From JBFWPF01 sp050250135 (GTDB lineage: Bacteria; Chlamydiota; Chlamydiia; Chlamydiales; JAFEGQ01), in NCBI GenBank assembly GCA_050250135.1, contig JBFWPF010000001.1:30942-94941 (forward strand): a stretch of 64,000 nucleotides of DNA, in the 5' to 3' direction. The translations under genes and the position numbers were made by a program. The first letter of the stretch is position 1; every line of letters begins with the position of its first letter. The notes beneath the pieces are model-generated. The model was not told the origin of the DNA. It searched no databases and saw nothing but the letters and a program-made list of their open reading frames with translations. Below, one piece after another: positions 56,990 through 64,000 of the stretch.

Positions 56990-58951
56990 TTCTCTTTCTC
57001 GCCACTCCCGCCACAGATCGCGGTAGTGGGCCGCCTCCTCATACCGGTGCTCCTTTGCCGCCCGCTTCATCGCCTGCTCGTACTCCTGGGCCCGCTTTCT
57101 GGCCTGCGCGACCGTAACAGGCTGGAACTCCTCCCGCTCAGCCACCACCTCCTCTTTCTCTGGCAGCTTCATCTCCCAGCCGATCTCCCGCTTCACGGTG
57201 ACGGGGGTGATCCCGTGCTCTTCGTTGTAGGCTTGCTGGATCCGCCGCCTCGACTCGGTAGTGTCGATGGTCTGGCGGATCGAGTCGGTGATCGTATCGG
57301 CATACATGATCACCCTCCCCTCGGCGTTCCGGGCCGCCCGGCCACAGGTCTGGATGAGGGAGGTGGCGGAGCGGAGGAACCCCTCCTTGTCGGCATCGAG
57401 GATGGCGACGAGGGAGACCTCGGGGATATCGAGCCCCTCCCGGAGGAGGTTGATCCCGACCAGCACATCAAAGGTGCCGGTCCGCAGCTCCCGGATGATC
57501 TGCATCCGCTCGAGGGTGTCGATATCGGAGTGAAGGTACTTGGCCTTGACGTCGAGCTCGAGGAGGTAGTCGGTAAGCTCTTCGGAAAGCCGTTTGGTAA
57601 GGGTCGTGACCAACACACGCCCCCCTTTTTGGGTGTGGTCGCGGATCTCGCCGAGGCAGTTGTCCACCTGCCCCTCGGCGGGGCGGACCTCGATGATCGG
57701 GTCGAGAAGGCCTGTCGGGCGGATGATCTGCTCGACGATCTCTCCGCCACACTGCTCCACCTCCCAGGGCCCTGGTGTTGCCGAGACAAAGACCCGCTGC
57801 CCTATCCGCTCCCGCCACTCCTCAAAGGTCAGGGGGCGGTTGTCGTAGGCTGAGGGGAGGCGAAACCCAAAATCGACGAGGGCCTTCTTCCGCGCCCGGT
57901 CCCCGTTGTGCATCGCCCGGATCTGGGGGAGGGTCTGGTGGGACTCGTCCACAAAGATCAGGAAGTCGTCGGGGAAATAGTCGAGGAGGCAGGGAGGGGG
58001 ATCGCCTGGGCCCCGCTTGCTAAAGTGGCGGGAGTAGTTCTCAATACCCTTGCAAAAGCCCAGCTCCTTGATCATCTCGAGGTCATAGCGGGTCCGCTGC
58101 CCGATCCGCTCCTCCTCTAAGAGCTGCCCCTGGTCGTGAAAATAGCGGCTCCGCTCAGCCAGCTCATCGCGGATGCTCGCCATCGCGTCGATCCGGACCT
58201 CTTCGGGGGTGACGTGGTGGGAGGCGGGGAAAACGGTCGCACTCTGAACCCTCTCGATCACCTTGCCGGTAAGGGGATCGATCCAGCTGAGCCGCTCGAT
58301 CTCCTCATCGAAAAACTCCACCCTTAGCGCCAGCGCCTCTTCGTAGGCGGGGAAGATCTCGAGGGTATCGCCCCGCGCCCGGAAGGTCCCCCGCCCAAAG
58401 TCGACATCGTTGCGCTTGTAGTGGATCTCCACAAGGTGGATCAGCACCTCATCCCGCCGATGCACCTTGCCCACCTCAAACTTGAGATTCATCTTGGCGT
58501 AGTACTCGGGGAGGCCCAGGCCGTAGATGCAGCTAACCGAGGCGACGATCAGAACATCGCGCCGCTCGATCAGGGAGCGGGTCGCTGAGAGGCGCATCTT
58601 GTCGATCTCATCGTTGATCGACATGTCCTTTTCGATGTAGGTGTCGCTCCGGGGGATGTAGGCCTCCGGCTGGTAGTAGTCGTAGTAGGAGACAAAGTAC
58701 TCGACCGCATTCTCGGGGAAGAAGGTCTTAAACTCCTGGTAGAGCTGGGCGGCAAGGGTCTTGTTGTGGGCCATCACGAGGGTGGGGCGCTGCAGCGCCT
58801 CCACCACACAGGCCATCGTGAAGGTCTTGCCCGAGCCGGTGATCCCCAAGAGGACCTGTGACTCTTTCCCCCCTTTGATCCCCGCCACCAGCTTCCCGAT
58901 AGCGGCCGGCTGATCCCCTTTCGGCGAATAGGGGGTTTTGAGCTTAAACAT
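56969..58951 (-). CDS. uvrB: Excinuclease ABC subunit B
   Basis: 660 aa. Helicase motifs LLGITGSGKTFTMACV, LVMAHNKTLAAQLYQEFK, the beta-hairpin region VEYFVSYYDYYQPEAYIP, IFVDESHQTLPQIRAMHNGDRARK, DVLVGINLLREGLDIPEVSLV and QTCGRAARNAEGRVIMYAD. The C-terminal UVR domain (ALKEHRYEEAAHYRD-like) binds UvrC. It verifies damage in nucleotide excision repair. It starts 8 bp inside the trpS 3' end, so it is the last gene of the tyrP-tyrP-trpS-uvrB run; uvrB and trpS are also neighbours in C. trachomatis (CT586, CT585). Confidence 0.97.
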   Translation of the reverse strand: MFKLKTPYSPKGDQPAAIGKLVAGIKGGKESQVLLGITGSGKTFTMACVVEALQRPTLVMAHNKTLAAQLYQEFKTFFPENAVEYFVSYYDYYQPEAYIPRSDTYIEKDMSINDEIDKMRLSATRSLIERRDVLIVASVSCIYGLGLPEYYAKMNLKFEVGKVHRRDEVLIHLVEIHYKRNDVDFGRGTFRARGDTLEIFPAYEEALALRVEFFDEEIERLSWIDPLTGKVIERVQSATVFPASHHVTPEEVRIDAMASIRDELAERSRYFHDQGQLLEEERIGQRTRYDLEMIKELGFCKGIENYSRHFSKRGPGDPPPCLLDYFPDDFLIFVDESHQTLPQIRAMHNGDRARKKALVDFGFRLPSAYDNRPLTFEEWRERIGQRVFVSATPGPWEVEQCGGEIVEQIIRPTGLLDPIIEVRPAEGQVDNCLGEIRDHTQKGGRVLVTTLTKRLSEELTDYLLELDVKAKYLHSDIDTLERMQIIRELRTGTFDVLVGINLLREGLDIPEVSLVAILDADKEGFLRSATSLIQTCGRAARNAEGRVIMYADTITDSIRQTIDTTESRRRIQQAYNEEHGITPVTVKREIGWEMKLPEKEEVVAEREEFQPVTVAQARKRAQEYEQAMKRAAKEHRYEEAAHYRDLWREWRERELAFGGE

Positions 58952-59981
58952 CGCGGGCGATGCGGGAAATCTTGTTCCAGGTTCCCGAGAGCCCCATGGC
59001 GCTCATCATCTCTTTCAGGGTCCCGTTGGAAAACTCCCGCATCCTCTCGGTCCCCTCGTAGAGGATCCGCTCGACAAGCCCCCTCTCCCCCTCGTAGTAG
59101 GCCCTCCGCTCCCGGATCGGCTCAAGAAAGTTATTGATTGCCTTGGCGAGCTTCTCTTTCACCTCGACATCGCCTACCTTCCCCACCCGATAGCGGGCTT
59201 TGAGGTCCTCCACTTCCCCTTTGTCGGGGTTGAAGAGGTCGTGGTAGATAAAGACCGGGTTCCCCTCGACGGTGCCGGGAACATCGGCCGAGACCCGGCT
59301 GGGATCGGTGTACATCCCCCGCACCTTCTTCTCGACAGTCTTGGCGTCGTCGGCCAGATCGATCGTGTTGCCGAGCGACTTGGACATCTTGGCCTGCCCG
59401 TCGGTCCCCACCAGGGTCGGGTGGTCACTCAGCAGCACCTCCGGCTCGGGAAAGACCTCGCCATAGAGGGTATTGAAGCGGCGGGCGATCAGGCGGGCGA
59501 TCTCGACGTGGGCCTCATTATCCTTCCCTACCGGCACCAGGTCGGCCTTGGGGCCCAGAATATCGGCCGCCTGAAGGACCGGGTAGCCGATTAGGTTGTA
59601 GGGGATTGACTCCTCCTCAATGTGGGCATTGCGGGCCATCTCCTTAAGGCTGGGGAGGCCGGTCAACCGGTTGACCGAGATCAGGCCGCCAAGCAGCAGC
59701 GCCATCTGGTAGAAGGCGGGGCAGGCCGACTGCAGGTAAAAGGTGGTCTTGGCCGGATCGAGCCCGCAAGCCAGGTTATCGAGCAGGCAGTCCCGCACAT
59801 GATCTCGGATCAGCAGGATATCCTTTTTCTCCCGCTTGGTCGTAAGCACATGGAGGTCGGCGATGATAAAGGAGCAGTCGTACTTGTCCTGCAGGGAAAC
59901 CCGGTTTCGGATTGAGCCGATCCAGTGGCCGAGGTGGAGTTTCCCCGTTGGGCGATCCCCTGTCAGTACCCGCTTCTTCAT
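58944..59981 (-). CDS. trpS: Tryptophanyl-tRNA synthetase
   Basis: 345 aa from the ATG at 59981, which overlaps the last bases of the carrier gene (ATGA) and has a G-rich ribosome site; the longer frame to 60035 lies inside that gene. Class I motifs: GDRPTGKLHLGHWIGS (HIGH) and GQAKMSKSLGNTIDL (KMSKS), with LIGYPVLQAADIL from the tryptophan pocket and KAINNFLEPIRERRAYYEG at the C-terminus. It charges tRNA-Trp. Co-translation with two TyrP-like carriers suggests these import tryptophan, making the operon a tryptophan-acquisition unit. Confidence 0.94.
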   Translation of the reverse strand: MKKRVLTGDRPTGKLHLGHWIGSIRNRVSLQDKYDCSFIIADLHVLTTKREKKDILLIRDHVRDCLLDNLACGLDPAKTTFYLQSACPAFYQMALLLGGLISVNRLTGLPSLKEMARNAHIEEESIPYNLIGYPVLQAADILGPKADLVPVGKDNEAHVEIARLIARRFNTLYGEVFPEPEVLLSDHPTLVGTDGQAKMSKSLGNTIDLADDAKTVEKKVRGMYTDPSRVSADVPGTVEGNPVFIYHDLFNPDKGEVEDLKARYRVGKVGDVEVKEKLAKAINNFLEPIRERRAYYEGERGLVERILYEGTERMREFSNGTLKEMMSAMGLSGTWNKISRIARDV

Positions 59982-61156
59982 CACGCCTTCCCCTTTGTCA
60001 TAAAGAAGACGATAACCACGAGGAGGAAAAAGCAAAAGGAGAGGAGGAGGGCGACCTTTCCCCCTGCAACATGGTAGTCGAGCCGCTTCTTCCGGACATA
60101 ACGCTCCCCCCAGACCATCGCCGTCGGCAACAGCCCCAGGAGGATCGCTACAAGGGGTCCCCCATAGCTGAGGGCCAGCACAAAGCCGCTAGGGTAGAGA
60201 AGAGCAAACGCAAGGGGAGGGATAAAGGTAAGGGCCGCGATCATCCCCCGCCCCAACCGCGAGGTGGAGACCTTGAGCCCATCCCGCAGAAAGTCGGCAA
60301 GGCTGATCGAAACCCCCAGAAACGAAGTCAGCAGGGCACAGACCGAGAGGACCCACATCACCGGCCCCAATACCGCCCTCCCCGTTAACCGGGGAAAAAG
60401 GGAGGCGAAGGCGGGGCCGGGCTGCCCTCCCTTCAAAATGGCGAGCAGCTCCCCCTTCGGGACCACCCCCAACACCACCACCTCCCAGGCGATATAGACG
60501 ACCAGGGGGATCAGGCACCCGATCAGGAGGCAGAGGCGGCACCGGTTGACCTCCCGACCGAGGTAGTCGACCAAACTCGGGACGATGATATGGAAACCAA
60601 AAGTGGTCACCACAAGCGAGAGGGGGGCCGCCAGCGCGGGCAGGTGGGCCGCCATAAGAGGCTTAGCCTCAACCCTAACCCCAAGCATCACAACCAAAAT
60701 AAGATAGGCGACAACAAGGCCAACCATCAGGACCCGGTTGAGCTTGTCGACCGACCGGATTCCGAGGTAGACCATCGCCCCGAAGAGGAGGACCCAGGGG
60801 AGGGGGCCGACCCACGGCGGCATCGCCGGAATCGCCTCCGCCAGCAGGGCCCCACTCCCGGTGATGTAGGCCGCCATCAAGACGTAGAGGAGGAGCATAT
60901 AGGAGGCCCAGGCGATCACCTCGCCCACCGGCCCCAGCGTTACTCGGGCCATCGAGACCAAGTTGGCGTGCTTGGGCGCAACCAAGGTCGCCTCAAGGAA
61001 CAGGAAGGCGGTGTAGGCCATAAAGGCCCAGACCACTCCGAAAAGGAGGAGAGAGGGGAAAAACCCCGCCTGAGCGGTCGCTACCGGCAGCGCCAACATC
61101 CCCCCGCCGATGGTCGTCCCCGCGACCAGTAAAATCCCCCCGATCAGCCGCATCAT
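59981..61156 (-). CDS. tyrP: TyrP-type aromatic amino acid carrier 1
   Basis: 391 aa, about 11 transmembrane helices. Family opening GGILLVAGTTIGGGMLALPVATAQAGFFPS is the HAAAP (TnaB/TyrP/Mtr) ion-motive substrate-site loop. FGFHIIVPSLVDYLGREVNRCR with the reentrant Phe/His and VISLADFLRDGLKVS also match. Imports tryptophan or tyrosine by proton symport; which of the two is not decided by sequence. It overlaps carrier 2 upstream (ATGA at 61153) and trpS downstream. Chlamydia trachomatis also has two tyrP genes side by side (CT817, CT818). Confidence 0.9.
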   Translation of the reverse strand: MMRLIGGILLVAGTTIGGGMLALPVATAQAGFFPSLLLFGVVWAFMAYTAFLFLEATLVAPKHANLVSMARVTLGPVGEVIAWASYMLLLYVLMAAYITGSGALLAEAIPAMPPWVGPLPWVLLFGAMVYLGIRSVDKLNRVLMVGLVVAYLILVVMLGVRVEAKPLMAAHLPALAAPLSLVVTTFGFHIIVPSLVDYLGREVNRCRLCLLIGCLIPLVVYIAWEVVVLGVVPKGELLAILKGGQPGPAFASLFPRLTGRAVLGPVMWVLSVCALLTSFLGVSISLADFLRDGLKVSTSRLGRGMIAALTFIPPLAFALLYPSGFVLALSYGGPLVAILLGLLPTAMVWGERYVRKKRLDYHVAGGKVALLLSFCFFLLVVIVFFMTKGKA

Positions 61157-62367
61157 CCGGCCATCCCCAACTGCTTAGCGAGCTGAATCCCCATCACCCC
61201 AAGGGCAACCAGGATCACCACCACCAGCATCGGCCTCCCTCCACGGGCTGCGTGGAAGGTCTCCTTACCCTCTCGGTAGCGGAGCTGCCACACCATCAGG
61301 GACGGCATGATCCCGAACAAAACGACCGCCCCATAGGCCCCGGCCATCTGGAGGGCCTTCACAAAGATCCCCGGGTTATAGAGAGCCGCCATATAGGGGG
61401 GAACGAGCGCCAGTAGGGTCAGCATCCCCCTCCACAGCTGGGTGCGGGGGGTCTTAAACCCGTCGGCCAAGAAGTCGACCAGGCTCAGCGCTTGTCCCAG
61501 CACCGAGGTCACGATCGCAAAGAAGGCAAAGAGCTCCCCTGCAAGGGTGATCCACCCCTTACCGAGCACCGCCGCTAGCGCCTTGGGAGCAATCTCCCCC
61601 TCATCGTTTCCCCCGAGGAAAAAGATCTCCGGTGGAACGATTCCCAGGACCACCGCTTCCCAGACCAGATAGATGGCGAGCGGAATCAGGCTTCCGATAA
61701 TCACCACTTGCCGCATATGGCGGGCATCCCCCTCCAGGTAGTGGGTAAGGGTGGGGAGCATGTTGTGGAAGCCAAAGGCGATCACCAGCACCGGCATCGC
61801 AAAGGGGGCCTTTTCCCAGTAGAGGTGCCTGAGCAGCTCTCCCCGGATCTCAGGAAAACCAAAAGCAACCAGCGCCACATAGGAGACCACAAGGCCGACC
61901 ATCAGGTAGCGGTTGACATAGTCACACGCTGCCGTCCCGATAAAGACGAGCAGACCCAAGATCGCCGTCACGATCAGGCTTCCCGCCCATACCGGTGGGG
62001 GCTGCCCCCCGTAATAGGTGACAAACTCAGCCACCAACTGCCCGCTCCCCGCGGTGTAGGCGGTCAGGATCAGGTAGAAGAGGTAGCAGAAGAGAAACCA
62101 GCTAAGGCCCTTCCCTACCACACCCAGCGTCCGCCCCGCCATTGAGACGATCGAGACATTGGGGCCCATCCAGAGGTTAACCTCGAGGAGCAAAAGCGCC
62201 GTCGTCGTCATAAAGGCCCAGGCCAACAGGAAGGCCAACACCGCCGGCACAAAACCGGCCATCGCGGTTGCCGTGGGCATCGCGAGCATCCCTGCCCCGA
62301 TGCAACTTCCTGCAATCAGAAGGATTGCCCCTAATGTTCGTGTCCGTATCTGCTTAGAATTCAACAT
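61153..62367 (-). CDS. tyrP: TyrP-type aromatic amino acid carrier 2
   Basis: 404 aa from the ATG at 62367 (AGAGGT 6 nt upstream). Opening LGAILLIAGSCIGAGMLAMPTATAMAGFVPA, then FGFHNMLPTLTHYLEGDARHMRQVVIIGSL; the rest runs parallel to carrier 1 over most helices, so the pair arose by tandem duplication but has diverged. The second half has a polar insert (FFLGGNDEGEIAPKAL) absent from carrier 1. First gene of the operon carrier 2 - carrier 1 - trpS - uvrB. The nested inverted repeat 3 begins 18 nt upstream of its start. Confidence 0.9.
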   Translation of the reverse strand: MLNSKQIRTRTLGAILLIAGSCIGAGMLAMPTATAMAGFVPAVLAFLLAWAFMTTTALLLLEVNLWMGPNVSIVSMAGRTLGVVGKGLSWFLFCYLFYLILTAYTAGSGQLVAEFVTYYGGQPPPVWAGSLIVTAILGLLVFIGTAACDYVNRYLMVGLVVSYVALVAFGFPEIRGELLRHLYWEKAPFAMPVLVIAFGFHNMLPTLTHYLEGDARHMRQVVIIGSLIPLAIYLVWEAVVLGIVPPEIFFLGGNDEGEIAPKALAAVLGKGWITLAGELFAFFAIVTSVLGQALSLVDFLADGFKTPRTQLWRGMLTLLALVPPYMAALYNPGIFVKALQMAGAYGAVVLFGIMPSLMVWQLRYREGKETFHAARGGRPMLVVVILVALGVMGIQLAKQLGMAG

Positions 62368-62384
62368 GGATAACCTCTGATAAG

Positions 62385-62561
62385 TAGACACCCGACTTGC
62401 CAGTTACTAATGCCTTTTATCCGAGGGGAGATCGGTTTCCAGGGCTGCGTCTGAGCCGCAGGACAGGGCCAAAGCGCCCTGTTCAAGGCGAAGAGACAGC
62501 CCTGGGAGCCAATATCCGCCGGAGAAAAGGCGTTAGTAGCTGGCAAGTCGGGTGTAGACTA
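62385..62561. repeat. Nested inverted-repeat element 3 (upstream of the tyrP-trpS operon)
   Basis: Outer arms 62388-62423 (ACACCCGACTTGCCAG...) and 62520-62555 pair over 33 of 36 bases; two of the three mismatches are G-U only in a plus-strand RNA. Inside, GGTTTCCAGGGCTG (62434-62447) pairs with CAGCCCTGGGAGCC (62497-62510), again with plus-strand G-U pairs, and the tip is ACAGGGC (62463-62469) / GCCCTGT (62476-62482). The whole makes one ~170-nt rod. The core GCGCCCTG ... GCGAAG ... CAG recurs in element 2. It has no T-box or trp-operator sequence. Two mirror-image short ORFs (62397-62642 plus, 62361-62546 minus) are artefacts of the symmetry. Confidence 0.75.
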
Positions 62562-62610
62562 CCGCCAACCAAAAAATGGGCCCTGGCTGTGATGATAATC
62601 GTCTCTCATA

Positions 62611-63279
62611 TCAAAGGTCTTGAGTGGTTACGCTTAGGGTAAGAGATTCCTCTTTTTGGGACAAGGTTTGAGAGGGATCCTCATACCTCCAATTCATCTT
62701 CAGGGGGTGGGGGTCATCCCAATGGTAGACCCCCCACAAGATCGACACCTGGAGATGGGGGCACTGCCGATAGAGTGCTGGGAGGCGATCCTCCAGCGAG
62801 CACTCCACGACCTCCAACCGCTTCAGCTGCTTAAGCGACGGGACGAGCACAACCAGAGCCTCGACATCGGGTTTCGAGTAGCTCACTACAAGCCGCGTGA
62901 GATTGGGCGACCCCTCTCCCACCGCCCTAAAGAGCTCCGCATCCAACCCTTTGCACCGCCGCATCACCAGCTCTTTAAGGTTTTTGCACCCCTTTAGCTT
63001 CTTGATGAAGGGGGCATTTAGGCATTGGGTACTCAGATCGAGCACCTTCAAATTGGGCCAGCCTAGCAGCTCCTCACGAAGGGGGTCCTCAAGGGGCGAT
63101 CTCCTCACATTGCACCGGTTCACCCAGAAGTCGGGAATAGTCCGGAAATAGCGGCAGACCCGTTGGAGGGTGAGGTAGGTCCCTTCATCGGTATAGGAGA
63201 CGATCTGCCACCACAGCTCTGAAGGGAGGGGCTCAGGCGGGCTTATATCCCATTCTAGCTTAAGCTTCTTGGTCTCCAT
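62611..63279 (-). CDS. F-box and leucine-rich-repeat protein (candidate host-directed effector)
   Basis: 222 aa from the ATG at 63279. Residues ~18-57 fit the F-box consensus: PLPSELWWQIVSYTDEGTY, LTLQRVCRYFRTIPDFW and the closing Arg. From ~65 to ~185 there are leucine-rich repeats of the F-box (Cys-containing) sort: WPNLKVLDLSTQCLN, CKNLKELVMRRCKGLD, SPNLTRLVVSYSKPD, LKQLKRLEVVECSLED and CPHLQVSIL. The F-box recruits SKP1/cullin-1 ubiquitin ligases in eukaryotes and has no known bacterial use, so the protein is likely translocated into the host and redirects ubiquitylation; the LRR would choose the target. No signal peptide, as expected for type III secretion. Confidence 0.8.
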   Translation of the reverse strand: METKKLKLEWDISPPEPLPSELWWQIVSYTDEGTYLTLQRVCRYFRTIPDFWVNRCNVRRSPLEDPLREELLGWPNLKVLDLSTQCLNAPFIKKLKGCKNLKELVMRRCKGLDAELFRAVGEGSPNLTRLVVSYSKPDVEALVVLVPSLKQLKRLEVVECSLEDRLPALYRQCPHLQVSILWGVYHWDDPHPLKMNWRYEDPSQTLSQKEESLTLSVTTQDL

Positions 63280-63285
63280 AAGAGG

Positions 63286-63314
63286 ATTATACCCCTTCTT
63301 GCACTCTCCGTCCA
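63286..63314 (-). promoter_or_regulatory. Promoter of the F-box gene (leaderless)
   Basis: Minus strand: TGGACG (63309-63314), 17-nt spacer, TATAAT (63286-63291), ending 6 nt before the ATG at 63279. Confidence 0.65.
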
Positions 63315-63341
63315 CTGAATATCAATATCTTAAAAAATAAC

Positions 63342-63370
63342 TTTAAATAAATTAACAAAATATATATAAT
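63342..63370 (+). promoter_or_regulatory. Promoter of the Inc-like gene
   Basis: TTTAAA (63342-63347), 17-nt spacer, TATAAT (63365-63370). A consensus ribosome site AGGAGG (63385-63390) lies 7 nt before the ATG at 63398. Confidence 0.7.
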
Positions 63371-63397
63371 TAATCCCAAGCAACAGGAGGCTTAACT

Positions 63398-63859
63398 ATG
63401 AAGATTGGAGATAAAACACAAACAACCATTTTAGCTACAACGCTTATAGCTGGCCTTGGCCTTAGCGGCCTAGCCATTAAGGGGGGCATCAAGATCCCCG
63501 TTCAGGAGCTTCGCTCGATGGCTGGGCTTCTTAACCACAAGGCTGTTCTCATCAAGGGAGCTGCCGGCCTGACCCTTACTACCCTTGCTGGAATCGGCGC
63601 CGCCCTTAAGCTAAAGGGGAAAGAGATTGAGGATCCCAAGATTGAGGACTTTACGGAAATTCAGGACGACAAAAAGCCTAAGGAGCCCAAAAGCCCTAAG
63701 GAGCCCAAAAAGCCCGTGGAGCCAAAGGTCCGGAAACAAGAGGGCATCGTGGTTACCCTGCCTACTAAAACGACCGCTAATACGGTCGATCATTGGATCG
63801 TGGAGGAGGATTCCCCTCTAGGCAATCAGGACACAAGCGTTATTACTCTTGAGGAGTAA
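63398..63859 (+). CDS. Inc-like bilobed membrane protein with a Lys-Pro-rich cytosolic segment
   Basis: 153 aa. Two hydrophobic lobes of ~20 residues (~9-30, TTILATTLIAGLGLSGLAIKG; ~49-70, AVLIKGAAGLTLTTLAGIGAAL) joined by an ~18-residue loop (KIPVQELRSMAGLLN); this is the layout of chlamydial inclusion membrane proteins. The C-terminal ~80 residues are polar, with tandem PKEPKSPKEPKKPVEPK near ~95-112 and an acidic end (VITLEE). The short N-terminus before the first lobe fits type III export. No sequence family is recognised. Well expressed by the look of its promoter and AGGAGG site. Confidence 0.7.
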   Translation: MKIGDKTQTTILATTLIAGLGLSGLAIKGGIKIPVQELRSMAGLLNHKAVLIKGAAGLTLTTLAGIGAALKLKGKEIEDPKIEDFTEIQDDKKPKEPKSPKEPKKPVEPKVRKQEGIVVTLPTKTTANTVDHWIVEEDSPLGNQDTSVITLEE

Positions 63860-63964
63860 TTAGAGCGACTACCCAGGGCGTGTAATCAATTAAAATAACA
63901 GTTGACGTTTCGAGGGTCATTCCTTTATGCTTCTTGAGTTTAGCGGGTTGCAAAGGGAAAGGAC

Positions 63965-64000
63965 ATGAAACGGTATGCTCTAAGAGATGATCAGTGGGAA
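63965..64000 (+). CDS. Start of an IS5-family transposase (truncated by window edge)
   Basis: The last 36 bases encode MKRYALRDDQWE, the usual opening of IS5/IS427-type DDE transposases (M-R-R-Y-x-L-x-D-x-Q-W-E). A ribosome site (AAAGGA) precedes the ATG and a promoter TTGACG (63902-63907) N18 TATGCT (63926-63931) lies upstream. The left end of the insertion sequence should fall between 63860 and 63900, just after the Inc-like gene, but its terminal repeat cannot be recognised without the right end. Confidence 0.7.
   Translation, partial: MKRYALRDDQWE

Noticed and set aside
62368..62610. T-box or trp-leader peptide upstream of the tyrP-trpS operon
   Set aside because: No GGGTGGNACCGCG T-box sequence and no Trp-rich short ORF are present on the minus strand; only the nested inverted repeat is seen.
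1..64000. CRISPR array, prophage, replication origin or rRNA operon
   Set aside because: No regularly spaced direct repeats, phage structural genes, DnaA-box cluster or rRNA sequence was seen anywhere in the window.

Overview
The window is a chromosomal segment from a member of the Chlamydiota, most likely an environmental or amoeba-associated lineage with an unusually GC-rich genome (by eye clearly above 50% G+C). The evidence is a topoisomerase I fused to a C-terminal SWIB domain, a tandem pair of TyrP-type aromatic amino acid carriers, an RsbU/RsbV/RsbW partner switch, gene pairs that recall chlamydial order (mutL-pepP, uvrB-trpS; eno and rsbU close together; ahpC, a groEL and a DUF1343 gene in one stretch), and a tandem array of ten cysteine-rich MOMP-like porins of the kind expanded in Simkania- and Waddlia-type chlamydiae. 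Family assignments come from motifs and memory; no search was run.

Layout. 1-1244: end of a type II secretion-like pseudopilin operon. 1222-7613: an Rhs/YD-repeat effector gene with a translationally coupled secreted partner, inserted next to a decayed copy of the 3' end of the neighbouring kinase gene. 7685-13613: operon pgi - class III nucleotide cyclase - PhoR-like kinase (minus strand). 13982-19189: minus-strand genes mutL-pepP and rsbW-rsbV-ppa-glycosyltransferase. 19286-26446: small membrane protein, CCA/poly(A) polymerase family enzyme, rsbU, TrmH-type methyltransferase, rsgA, eno and a small hypothetical. 26425-34435: peroxiredoxin, MBL hydrolase abutting tRNA-Arg(ACG), trkA-trkH-GGCT operon, groEL and a NamZ-like DUF1343 gene. 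34502-46671: ten MOMP-like genes on the plus strand, with two duplicated terminators, two recycled promoter/signal-peptide cassettes and structured leaders. 46719-53154: a two-part membrane protein, a PcrA/UvrD helicase, a zincin, an internally duplicated 650-aa membrane protein and aroB. 53187-53327: a candidate 6S-like structured RNA. 53382-55889: topA-SWIB. 55926-56989: a small bilobed membrane protein and a membrane-anchored PTPMT1-like phosphatase. 56969-62367: uvrB, trpS and two TyrP-like carriers. 62611-63859: an F-box/LRR protein and an Inc-like protein. 63965-64000: first codons of an IS5-type transposase running off the right edge.

How it fits together. RsbU, RsbW and RsbV could form one complete phosphorylation switch. 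TrpS and its two carriers couple tryptophan (or tyrosine) import to charging. The porin array provides a cysteine-cross-linkable outer envelope. The Rhs protein, F-box/LRR protein, bilobed Inc-like proteins and eukaryote-like phosphatase look like host-interaction factors.

Non-coding structure stands out: a 17-bp palindrome (TGTAAAGC-N-GCTTTACA) repeated five times in unrelated genes and reading frames; three 165-300 bp nested inverted repeats; a structured RNA candidate before topA; and several genes whose -10 box ends only 6-9 nt before the ATG, predicting leaderless or near-leaderless mRNAs.
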